NCBI GenBank assembly: GCA_034521715.1
Contig: JAXHLY010000002.1
Location: 1-64,000, forward strand
Reading direction: 5' to 3'
Length of the DNA: 64,000 bases
From: Methylohalomonas sp034521715
Lineage (GTDB): Bacteria; Pseudomonadota; Gammaproteobacteria; Methylohalomonadales; Methylohalomonadaceae
Below are positions 47,807-55,756 of this stretch, in pieces. The translations under genes were made by a program, and so were the position numbers. Under the pieces are notes generated by a model, which did no database searches, was not told where the DNA came from, and saw nothing but the letters and a program-made list of their open reading frames with translations. The first letter of the stretch is position 1. Every line of letters starts with the position of its first letter.

Positions 47807-48805
47807 TCAACATCCGATATAGAAGTATACCTGCCGGCCCGGTGCCCGTAACAGTTCAGCCTGCCGGTTTGCCGGCAGTCCGCATTTCCTGAGTGTATCC
47901 TTGTAATCCTCGTTATTGTCCTTGCCGAGAGCAACGGCACGTTCGGCCGCATCAATGGCATCATGCTTGTGACCAAGACGTGATAGTGCATAGGCAAGGT
48001 TATTCCAGGCAGGGGCATACTCCGGATCAATCTCTATCGCCGTCCGGTAATGTTTGCTTGCGGCACTGAACTTGTCCTGTGCGTACATGACATTGCCCAG
48101 CCCGATTCTCGCCGCCAGGGTATTCGGCCAGCGCCTGATGATGGTCTCATAAGCCGTGGCCGCCGCCGTGAGTTGCCCGGCTCTTTCCAGTCCGGCGGCT
48201 GCGCTGATGACGGCATTCACGTTGGCCATGGCCGGCAGATGATCAGGTTTCGTGATGGTTACGGCCCAGTAATCGGCACGGGCCCAGGTACGCTCAAAGG
48301 CATTCAGATTGGCAACATGATCCGGATTCTCGCCGGAGTGCAGTACAAGGGTTTCAGTGGCGAGATCGTATTCATGTGCTACGGCGAAATGCCACTGGGG
48401 CCATGGCCCGAGTCCGAGGTTCTGGAAAACGAGTACCGGGTGGCCGGCGGCTATCTCCCCCAGCAAGTCCCGCAATGAGGCGACCTCAACCGCCAGTACG
48501 CCGTTACGCCTGGCGCCGGATAACAGGTCGACCGGGAGCGTGCCCTGACGTCCCGGTGTATAGACCTGTCGGGCGATCTCTTCCTGCGTAACAGGGATAT
48601 CCGCCCAGTTGAGCATCATGGCAAGTGAAGCAGGGCCGCAGTAGTAATCTTCCTGTGGATAAAAAGGTACGTTATCTACTGCGGCCCGTTCAGGCAGGTT
48701 CCCCGGTTGATCCTGGATGGCCTTGTATCCCGGCGCGGCACAGCCGCCGAGCAAGGTCAGCAGGATAGCAAATGTATAACCGGAAACAGCCTTTTGCTGC
48801 ATCAT
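47807..48805 (-). CDS. lipoprotein C39 family cysteine peptidase with TPR repeats (PA2778 type)
   Basis: The 332-residue protein begins with a lipoprotein signal (lipobox LLGGC, Cys22). A papain-like C39 peptidase domain follows with the catalytic Cys56 in YYCGPASLAM and His139 in QWHFAVAHEYD. From about residue 195 there are three TPR repeats (AATAYETIIRRWPNTLAARI, AASKHYRTAIEIDPEYAPAW, DAIDAAERAVALGKDN). Located in the outer or inner membrane facing the periplasm. C39 enzymes cleave double-glycine leaders, but this type is not fused to an exporter and its target is unknown. It is six bases after the PA2779-like gene. Confidence 0.87.
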   Translation of the reverse strand: MMQQKAVSGYTFAILLTLLGGCAAPGYKAIQDQPGNLPERAAVDNVPFYPQEDYYCGPASLAMMLNWADIPVTQEEIARQVYTPGRQGTLPVDLLSGARRNGVLAVEVASLRDLLGEIAAGHPVLVFQNLGLGPWPQWHFAVAHEYDLATETLVLHSGENPDHVANLNAFERTWARADYWAVTITKPDHLPAMANVNAVISAAAGLERAGQLTAAATAYETIIRRWPNTLAARIGLGNVMYAQDKFSAASKHYRTAIEIDPEYAPAWNNLAYALSRLGHKHDAIDAAERAVALGKDNNEDYKDTLRKCGLPANRQAELLRAPGRQVYFYIGC

Positions 48806-48811
48806 GATGGA

Positions 48812-49225
48812 CTAGCGTGCACACTTGGCGAAGTCAAAGACGTGAGTCAGGCAGAGAATGTCGGTCAACAGCAATACCAGGAAAACCAGGACAATTGCAC
48901 CGACAATGGGTCCAACCACGCCTTCACCGGCAGGCATTTCATCAAGATGGCCAGCCATGCGCTGTACTTCCTCGTCTGAGAGTGTATGCACACGGCTGAC
49001 GGCTTCCTTCGGATCAACACCGAGAGTTTCCATTTCCGCGCGGACATCATCGCGCTGCATGAACTCAATCACCTTGTTGCGATCCGCACTGGTGGCTTCC
49101 TGACTGATTACTTCATCAGTGCCGATCATTTTTGCCTGTACCACTGTTGCTGAAAAGGTACTGAATATCAGCATCATGATTAATGGCAAAGCCATCATTT
49201 TTCGTAAACTTTTGAATGAATCCAT
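48812..49225 (-). CDS. PA2779 family protein
   Basis: A 137-residue protein with signal peptide (SLRKMMALPLIMMLIFSTFS, cut after VQA), a helical central part with RNKVIEFMQRDDVRAEMETLG and EEVQRMAGHLDEMPAGEGV, then one C-terminal membrane helix (VGAIVLVFLVLLLTDILCL). The same pairing with a C39/TPR protein exists in Pseudomonas (PA2778-PA2779). The two probably work together, perhaps with PA2779 as substrate or anchor; this is inferred from the pairing only. Confidence 0.87.
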   Translation of the reverse strand: MDSFKSLRKMMALPLIMMLIFSTFSATVVQAKMIGTDEVISQEATSADRNKVIEFMQRDDVRAEMETLGVDPKEAVSRVHTLSDEEVQRMAGHLDEMPAGEGVVGPIVGAIVLVFLVLLLTDILCLTHVFDFAKCAR

Positions 49226-49674
49226 GTTTGCCCCTCTTTTCGGTTGAACGAAATTAGAATTACTGGTGCCTGTAACAGGCTCGGATAACCCCTTATACTA
49301 CTATCAACAAATAAGTATTAAACCAAAGACATACGATGGTTTGCAACATTGCTTTATCTCCGGTTGCTGTCCGACCACGATCCATCTTGAAGCAGGTTAG
49401 GCGTGACGTCCGATCGGGTCTGTTCGCCAGGACACACAGGATTATTTATCCCGGCTTTACATTGAAATGATGCCACATATAGCAACCGCGCAAATGATAT
49501 GCATTTCTGTGGCTCTATTTTTTGAGCTGTTTCACAGTTTGTGATCTTAAAATGTGCATCGGTAGCAATTTTGAAGCCCGGTCAATGGCCATATCAGCCG
49601 GATACCGGACTTTACGGGAACCGCCTGCGGTGCCGGGTGACCGGCTATGAACCTGCAGGCAAGGCATCGATCCA
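49226..49674. other. non-coding stretch upstream of the PA2779-like gene
   Basis: About 450 bases without a credible gene. Somewhat AT-rich next to the PA2779 start (TATACTACTATCAACAAATA), where its promoter must lie; no sigma-54 signature was found there. The rest shows nothing recognisable up to the MITE-like element. Confidence 0.5.
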
Positions 49675-49829
49675 TTAAGGAAGCTCTGAATAACCCCCAC
49701 ATGTCATTTCGACCAACGGAGAATCCTGTCTGGACCGTAGGGAAGACACTCGAAGGTCCCTCGCTGTGCTCGGGACACCTTGGTGATTTCTCGCTGCGCT
49801 CGAAATGACGGATCTCAGAGCTCCCTTAA
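49675..49829. repeat. MITE-like element, inverted copy (155 bp)
   Basis: Left end TTAAGGAAGCTCTGAATAA is identical to the best copy; right end CTCAGAGCTCCCTTAA has a few changes. The interior is the reverse complement of the 31533-31696 copy, base for base over long stretches. It ends 11 bases before the rhomboid start codon. Confidence 0.85.
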
Positions 49830-49840
49830 GATACCGGCCA

Positions 49841-50598
49841 ATGTTTCCCCTGCGCGATGAAAACCCCGTTGTCCGGCCGCCGGTGGTCACGGTGGCGATT
49901 ATCGTTCTGAACACGCTTGCCTGGATTCTGCTGCAGGGCTGGGGGCACGAAACGTTCATGCTGCGCTCGCTCTGCAATTACGGCCTGATCCCGGCCGAGC
50001 TGCTGGGCAAGCTCCCCCCTGGTTCAGTCGTGCCGCTGGGACCGCAGTGCCGGTTGCGTGCTCGAGTGATTCCGCCTGGTACACCCCGCTGTCATCCATG
50101 TTCATGCACGGCGGCTGGTTTCACATAATCGCCAACATGTGGTTTCTGTGGGTGTTCGGCGATAACGTCGAGGATGCCATGGGTCCGTTCCGGTTCATGG
50201 TTTTTTACCTGCTTTGCGGCCTGGCCGCGGCCACGGCCCAGATAGCGGCCAACCCGGCGAGCGAGATTCCGATGGTCGGCGCCTCCGGGGCGATCGGCGG
50301 GGTCATGGGTGCCTATGCCCGGCTCTATCCCATGGTTCATGTGCATACCCTGATCTTCCTGGGATTTTATATCACTACCATCGCCATACCCGCCTGGGTC
50401 ATGCTGGGCTATTGGTTTCTGCTGCAGCTGCTCGGCGGGCTGCCGGCACTGGGCGCCACCGGTGGCGGCGTGGCGTTCTGGGCCCATATCGGTGGTTTCG
50501 TGGCCGGATTGATACTGATCGGCCCCATGCACCGGCCGGATTATCTGGCCGAACACCGGCGCCGGGCCCCGCGACGCGTTTCCCGCCATCGTTTCTGA
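49841..50598 (+). CDS. rhomboid family intramembrane serine protease, one frameshift
   Basis: About 250 residues with six hydrophobic segments. Characteristic phrases are MFMHGGWFHIIANMWFLWVF, the catalytic Ser in GASGAIGGVMGAY and the catalytic His in WAHIGGFVAG. A one-base shift near 50055 falls after LPPGSVVPLG. I take the ATG giving MFPLRDENPVVRPP. The gene's upstream region is a transposable repeat, so it may have acquired a new promoter. Substrate unknown. Confidence 0.87.
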
Positions 50599-50706
50599 AA
50601 GAAAACTGTTTATTATCAGCCACACGCTTGTAACTTATTAGCCACTCAGGGCAGGGGCGGGTGAGGAAGAAGGCTCCGGTAATTGCCGAATAATCGAAGC
50701 ATTTCA

Positions 50707-50720
50707 TTGACTTGCGTCAA
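50707..50720. promoter_or_regulatory. FNR/Dnr-like dyad TTGAC-N4-GTCAA
   Basis: TTGACTTGCGTCAA is a perfect dyad with the FNR spacing. A -10-like CATAAT/TATGCT at 50738-50748 sits at the distance expected for an activator bound at about -41.5. Confidence 0.5.
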
Positions 50721-50759
50721 GGAACCCCGAACGGGCACATAATATGCTTGGATAAGTTT

Positions 50760-50773
50760 TTGATTGATATCAA
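50760..50773. promoter_or_regulatory. perfect FNR box TTGAT-N4-ATCAA
   Basis: TTGATTGATATCAA matches the full FNR/Anr consensus. It lies 57 bases before the receptor start and 53 bases (five helix turns) from the other dyad. Confidence 0.65.
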
Positions 50774-50830
50774 TAATAAGCCGTTGCCGGGGCGGTAACG
50801 GAGAATCCGTAATCAAGCTGGAGGGGGATC

Positions 50831-52963
50831 ATGAAGAGTCGACCTGTAAGGAGTTTCATGGGGGCATTGCCGGCAGCGGTGCTGCTTTTGCTTTCCAATC
50901 CGATACTGGCCCAGGATGCCGATCAGGCCGCCGAGGATCTGGGCGCCATTACCGTCACCTCGCCGCGTGTTGAAAAATCCTTGAATGAAGTGCCAGGTGC
51001 CATCAGCAAGGTGGGCAAGGATGATATACAGCTGGGTCAGCAACAGTTGACTATCGATGAGGCACTGAAAGAGGTGCCCGGTGTATTTGTCCTGAACAGC
51101 TATAACTATGCCCAGGACTCACGGATCATGATTCGCGGTTTTGGGGCACGTGCCGATTTCGGTATTCGCAGTATCAAGCTCTATGTCGACGGTATTCCGT
51201 CTACAACTCCCGACGGTCAGGGCGGGGTTGATGGTATCGACTTTGGTTCTGCCGCGAGTATAGAGGTAATCCGTGGACCGGCTTCAAGTCTTTATGGGGC
51301 TGCCGCCGGCGGCGTTATCAGTATTACCACCGAGGATGGACCACCTGTGCCTTATGCAGAAGCACGTTATACGGTGGGTGAATACGACTTCGACAAGACG
51401 CAGCTCAAATTCGGCGGTGATAATGGCCCACTCAACTATACGTTCAGTGCATCCAGACTGCATTTTGAGGGTTACAGGGATCACAGCAAGGCAGAGAATG
51501 TCAAGTTCAACAGTAAGGTCAGGTATGACTTCGATTCAACATCAAGCCTGACCGCTGTAATGAATATCATTGATATGCCCATCCAGGATGATCCGGGTGC
51601 TCTGCTTTTATCTGAAGTTGCGGCAGATCGGCGTCAGGCACGTGCCCGCAATCTGCAGTTTGATGGTGGCGAGAGTGTTGAACAACAAAAACTCGGTTTT
51701 GTATATCGAAATGAGATAGCGCCCGGGCACGAGATTCAGCTACGTAATTATTATGTAATGAGAAACCTGGATAACAAACTGCCTTTTGGTTCACCGGTAT
51801 TTCCGTTTGAGCCCGGTGGCCAGATCGATCTTGATCGGTTCTTCTTCGGTGGCGGCGCCCAGTACACCTTTACCGGCGATATTAATCAGTTCACGCTTGG
51901 GTTTGATGTCGATCAGCAAACTGATGATCGCAAGGAATTTGATAATCTAAACGGTGCCAAAGGCCCGTTGTCGCTCAACCAGGAAGAAGACGTCAACAGC
52001 ATTGGCATATTTGCCTTCAATGAACAGTATCTGACGGATACGTTAACGCTAAGCGGCGGTATTCGTTATGACAGAGTGCGATTCAAGGTCACCGATAAAT
52101 TCTTTAATGACTCAGCAATAGGATTTCCGCCTCAACCCGACACCGTGCTGGATGACTCTGGCGTGATCGAGTTCGAGGAACTTAGCCCTATGGTTGGACT
52201 GCTCTGGTCACCACACCGCAGTATTAATCTTTATAGTAATGTGTCCACTTCTTTTGAAACGCCGACTACTACCGAGTTTGCTAATCCGGCGGGCGGGGGC
52301 GCAGCAGGCGGCTTTAACCAGAACCTGGAGTCGCAGACAGCCACTAATTATGAAGTCGGCATGAAGGGCATTGTGCCGGAATGGTGGAGCCTGACTTACA
52401 ATGCCGCAGTATTTCATATAGATGTCAAAAACGAATTGGTTGGAATTGAGCTGGCGAACAATCGTGAAGTTTTCAGAATGCTGCATCATCAGATCGCGAT
52501 GGATTCGAACTTGGCTTGAGTTTCAAGCCCCTGCCCGGGCTTACCGCTTCTCTTGCCTATACTTATTCAAGGTTCAAGTTTGACAGATTTATAGATGGTA
52601 ATGGCAATGTCTTCAGCGATAATGACATACCGGGTATACCCAGGCATCTTGGTAATTTTGAACTGGAATATTTTCACCCGTCCGGTTTTTATACGACATG
52701 GAATACCCAGCTGGTGGGTTCGTTCTATGCGGATGATGCCAATATCGACTGAAGTGGGAGGCTATGGTGTATCGGATTTGCGCGTCGGCATGGAGCGGAA
52801 ATATGGCAACTGGACCGTGTCGCCATTCATGGGAGTCAATAATGTTTTCGACAAGATGTATAACTCTAACATACGCCTGAACGGATTCGGTGGCCGCTTT
52901 TATGAGCCGGCACCAGATCGCAATATTTATGGCGGTATGTCTGTCAGCTACAGCTTCTTCTGA
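50831..52963 (+). CDS. TonB-dependent outer-membrane receptor, PqqU (YncD)-like, two frameshifts
   Basis: A roughly 710-residue receptor: signal peptide cut after LAQ, TonB-box-like GAITVTSPR, plug domain with NYAQDSRIMIRGFGAR, GIRSIKLYVDGIP and EVIRGPASSLYG, then a 22-strand barrel ending in SVSYSFF with terminal Phe. The plug and the end (GGRFYEPAPDRNIYGG) follow E. coli YncD/PqqU, a receptor reported to take up pyrroloquinoline quinone, more closely than siderophore receptors I can recall. Frame changes lie near 52480 and 52745. GGAGGGGG precedes the ATG. It converges on two pqqA genes, supporting PQQ as substrate. Confidence 0.85.
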
Positions 52964-52985
52964 GTTTCGAACGGTTGTAATTATA

Positions 52986-53022
52986 AAAGCCCGCCTGGCT
53001 ATATGCCGGGCAGGCTTTTTTT
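52986..53022 (+). terminator. terminator of the receptor gene
   Basis: AAAGCCCGCCTGGC and GCCGGGCAGGCTTT pair imperfectly and are followed by TTTTT, 23 bases after the stop. Confidence 0.8.
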
Positions 53023-53030
53023 ACAGGCAA

Positions 53031-53059
53031 AAATAAACCCCGCCGGAGCGGGGTTTATT
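53031..53059. terminator. bidirectional terminator after the pqqA pair
   Basis: AATAAACCCCGC and GCGGGGTTTATT form a stem over CGGA; on the minus strand it lies 20 bases after the last pqqA stop. Confidence 0.8.
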
Positions 53060-53078
53060 CATTCAACAAGTAATGTGA

Positions 53079-53153
53079 TTACTTGTTGTTGATATACATC
53101 GTCACTTCGAAGCCGAAGCGGATGTCATTGTAGCTCGGAGTATTCCATTTCAT
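53079..53153 (-). CDS. pqqA: PQQ precursor peptide PqqA, downstream copy
   Basis: A 24-residue peptide beginning MKWNTPSYNDIRFGFE and ending VTMYINNK. Length, the N-terminal MKW-P pattern and the E16-x3-Y20 pair are those of PqqA, whose Glu and Tyr side chains are cross-linked by PqqE with PqqD to build pyrroloquinoline quinone. AGGAGGTGA lies eight bases before the ATG. It differs from the other copy only at residues 4 and 7. No pqqB, C, D or E gene is in the window; they must be elsewhere if PQQ is made. Confidence 0.9.
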   Translation of the reverse strand: MKWNTPSYNDIRFGFEVTMYINNK

Positions 53154-53230
53154 GATGCTCACCTCCTGGTTCAAGAATTTCGTCTTGCGACGATGGTGTT
53201 CGTTACTCTCAACAAGAATCGAACGGTCGA

Positions 53231-53305
53231 TTACTTGTTGTTGATGTACATCGTCACTTCGAAGCCGAAGCGGATGTCGTTATATGCCGGGGTATCCCAT
53301 TTCAT
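53231..53305 (-). CDS. pqqA: PQQ precursor peptide PqqA, upstream copy
   Basis: A 24-residue peptide beginning MKWDTPAYNDIRFGFE and ending VTMYINNK, with E16 and Y20 as required for PQQ formation. AGGAGATGA lies seven bases before the ATG. It is first in a two-gene unit behind a sigma-54 promoter; 77 bases separate the copies and include a second strong ribosome site. Both copies show silent third-base differences, so the duplication is not brand new or was selected at protein level. Confidence 0.9.
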   Translation of the reverse strand: MKWDTPAYNDIRFGFEVTMYINNK

Positions 53306-53362
53306 GACTCATCTCCTGTGATAATTCTGTTCAAACGTCATTTCAACGCTTGTCTTGAATGA

Positions 53363-53378
53363 TGCAGTTGCCGTGCCA
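53363..53378 (-). promoter_or_regulatory. sigma-54 promoter of the pqqA pair
   Basis: Minus strand TTGGCACG-GCAA-CTGCA: the -24 element is the full consensus YTGGCACG, GG and GC are ten bases apart, and the -12 element differs from TTGCA by one base. Predicted start about 53352, 46 bases before the first ATG. Upstream palindromes TATGTACATA (53419-53428) and GGTTGCAACC (53462-53471) could be activator sites. Confidence 0.8.
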
Positions 53379-53581
53379 ACTCCGGGGCCTGGAAAATAGT
53401 CATTTATAAACAGTGGGTTATGTACATATTCCGGGATCGGTGAGGCCCTCGCGGGCCGGATGGTTGCAACCAGTTGGTTGTATTTAGCCGTCGGGGTGGT
53501 TGTCAGGGACCAGCATTAGCCACGTTTCGGCCGGGTGTCCGTGGCCCGGCAGGGGAGCAGGAGGTCCCGATGCGCGGCGGT

Positions 53582-54475
53582 TTATCCCGGGACGGGCGGA
53601 AAGACGCTATTGGCCTCGAATACGGGGCCGTCAACGCACACCCGCTTCATCGCCGGGCCATCCCCGGTTTGCACCTCGACATTGCAGCCGGCACAGCCGC
53701 CGACGGCGCAGGCCATGTACTCTTCCAGCGAGACCTGGCAGGGCAGATCGTAAGTCTGTGCCAGCGCGGCCACAGCCTGCAGCATTGGCGTTGGGCCACA
53801 GGCGAAGACCTCGACCTCGCCATGCTGGCGTTCGGTCATGCTGCCCAGCCAGGCATGTGCCAGATCCGTGACGAAGCCCTGGTGACAACCTGGAAAATCC
53901 TGCAGGCTGCACAGCCGGCTGGGTATACCCCAGTCTTCCATCAGCGGCATGCCGGCGATGACTCCGGCCGGCAGGCCGGGCACCAGGATCTGCGAAGGCC
54001 GCGGCCTGAACGGGAACGGCACTTCAGAGCCGAGGATCACAAGCGGTTGCAGGTCCCTGTCGAACTTCCGGATATGCCCGGCCAAAAATATCATCGGCGG
54101 CATGCCGACGCCGCCGCCGATCAGCAACGGCCGACGGCGGTAACCCTCGAGCTTGAACGGCACACCGATCGGGCCGATGAGTTCGATCAGTTCATCAACC
54201 TTGCGCTGCGCCAGCAGCCGGGTGCCCTGGCCATGGGACTTGTAAAGTATTTCGATCCAGCCGGCCATAGGATCCGCACGCATGATCGACATCGGCCGGC
54301 GCATGGGTACGGTCGGGTGCACTTGCATATGCACGAAACTGCCGGGCCTGGCGTGCGCAGCGATCTCAGGTGCCTGCAGGCGGATAATGTGCTGCTCGCC
54401 CGGATAGGATTCATGCATCAGGACCGGCGCCTGTTCGGGGAAAATGGTATCGCGGCTGGCGGGATGCGCGGTCAT
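53582..54475 (-). CDS. pyrK: dihydroorotate dehydrogenase electron transfer subunit (PyrK-like)
   Basis: A 297-residue ferredoxin-reductase-type protein: FAD domain with RPMSIMRADP, NAD domain with LLIGGGVGMPPMIFLA and FACGPTPMLQAV, and a C-terminal 2Fe-2S motif with four Cys (EEYMACAVGGCAGC ... RVCVDGP). In Gram-positives PyrK passes electrons from PyrDB to NAD. Here it ends the pyr operon and overlaps pyrX by four bases. No pyrD is adjacent, so its partner is unknown; it might serve another dehydrogenase. Confidence 0.85.
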   Translation of the reverse strand: MTAHPASRDTIFPEQAPVLMHESYPGEQHIIRLQAPEIAAHARPGSFVHMQVHPTVPMRRPMSIMRADPMAGWIEILYKSHGQGTRLLAQRKVDELIELIGPIGVPFKLEGYRRRPLLIGGGVGMPPMIFLAGHIRKFDRDLQPLVILGSEVPFPFRPRPSQILVPGLPAGVIAGMPLMEDWGIPSRLCSLQDFPGCHQGFVTDLAHAWLGSMTERQHGEVEVFACGPTPMLQAVAALAQTYDLPCQVSLEEYMACAVGGCAGCNVEVQTGDGPAMKRVCVDGPVFEANSVFPPVPG

Positions 54476-55756
54476 GAAGAGGCTTCGCTGTCGTGGCTGA
54501 AATGTCCGCGGCGCAGTGTATACCGCACCCGGCCCTTGAGGGTGTGACCGTTGAACGGTGAATTACGTCCGGCGCTGACACGCTGCTCGGGCGAGACCGT
54601 CCAGGCCGCTTCCGGGTCGACGACACAGACATCGGCGGCACGCCCCGGCTGCAGGGTCCCCGCCGACAGGCCGAGTATACCGGCGGGCCGGCTGGTTACC
54701 GCGGCGATTAGTCCGGCAAGGTCGTGGTGTGCGTCGCTGGCGAGTTGCAGCGTTAAGGCGAGAAACTGTTCCAGGGTCGCCGCACCTGGCTGGGTGGCGA
54801 CAAACGGCCCGGCCTTGGCGTCTTTGTCATGCGGCTGATGATCCGAACAGACGGCATCGATGGTGCCGTTCGCCAGTGCCTGGCGCAGGGTCTCACGGTT
54901 GCCGGCGTCACGCAGCGGCGGCAGCAGGTGGTAATTGGGGTCCTGCGACAGCAGCGCGTTGTCGGTGAGATGCAGGTAGGCGATACCCACATCAGCGGTA
55001 ACGGGCTGGCCCCGCTCGCGCGCCGCAGCCAGCAGCTCCAGGCCACGCGCGGTCGTCACCCGGCAGAAGTGCACGCCGACGCCGGCCTGTTCCGCCAGTA
55101 GCAGGGCGCGGCTGAGGGCGACGGTTTCGGCGGTTTCCGGTATGCCGGGCAGACCCAGGCGGGTACTGATCGGGCCTTCACTGGCGACGCCGCGGCCACG
55201 CAGGGCGCTGTCCTCGGCATATAGAGAACACCCGCAGGTCACAGCTGGCGGCGTATTCGAATGCGCGCCGCAGTACCTCGGTGCTGGTGATCGGTGCCAG
55301 GGCGTTACTGACCGCCACGCAGCCGGCCGCCTTGAGCGCGTCCATCTCCGCCAGCATTTCGCCCTGCAGGCCCTGGGTCATGGCACCGAGCGTATGCACG
55401 GTCGCCAGGCCCAGCTGGCGGCTGCGGCGCTGGATCATGTCGACCACCGCCGGCGTGTCGATCACCGGCTCGGTGTCCGGCGGCACGCACAGTGTGGTCA
55501 CACCGCCCGCGGCCGCGGCCCTGAGCTCGCTGGCGATGGTGGCCTTGTGTTCGGCGCCCGGTTCGCGCAGCCGGGCGCAGAGATCGACCAGCCCCGGTAT
55601 CACCAGGCAGCCGCTGGCATCGAGGATGCGCTCCGGCTGGAAACCTTCGAGGGCATCGAGTGCGGCAATACGACCCTCATGGATATAAACATCGGTGACG
55701 CGATCGACACCGGCGGCAGGATCGATGACGCGGCCGTTGCGGATCAGGATGCGCAT
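54472..55756 (-). CDS. pyrX: dihydroorotase-like protein PyrX (inactive PyrC'), one frameshift
   Basis: About 427 residues of the type I dihydroorotase fold, but the zinc-binding H-x-H of active enzymes (DLHVHLREPG) reads DLCARLREPG here (Cys60, Arg62), so the binuclear centre is broken. SDHQPHDKDAK is kept. In Pseudomonas PyrX is such an inactive homologue that holds PyrB in a dodecamer. The gene overlaps pyrB by one base, as there. A shift near 55225 breaks the frame after the phrase YAASCDLRVFS. An active PyrC should exist elsewhere. Confidence 0.9.

Noticed and set aside
53079..53305. Attributing the two 24-residue frames to chance repeats
   Set aside because: Each has a strong ribosome site, stop codon, PqqA length and the Glu16/Tyr20 pair, and differences are mostly silent, so they are real genes.
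53474..54547. Plus-strand open frame of 357 codons
   Set aside because: It mirrors pyrK on the other strand and has no motif; PyrK has FAD, NAD and iron-sulfur motifs in order.
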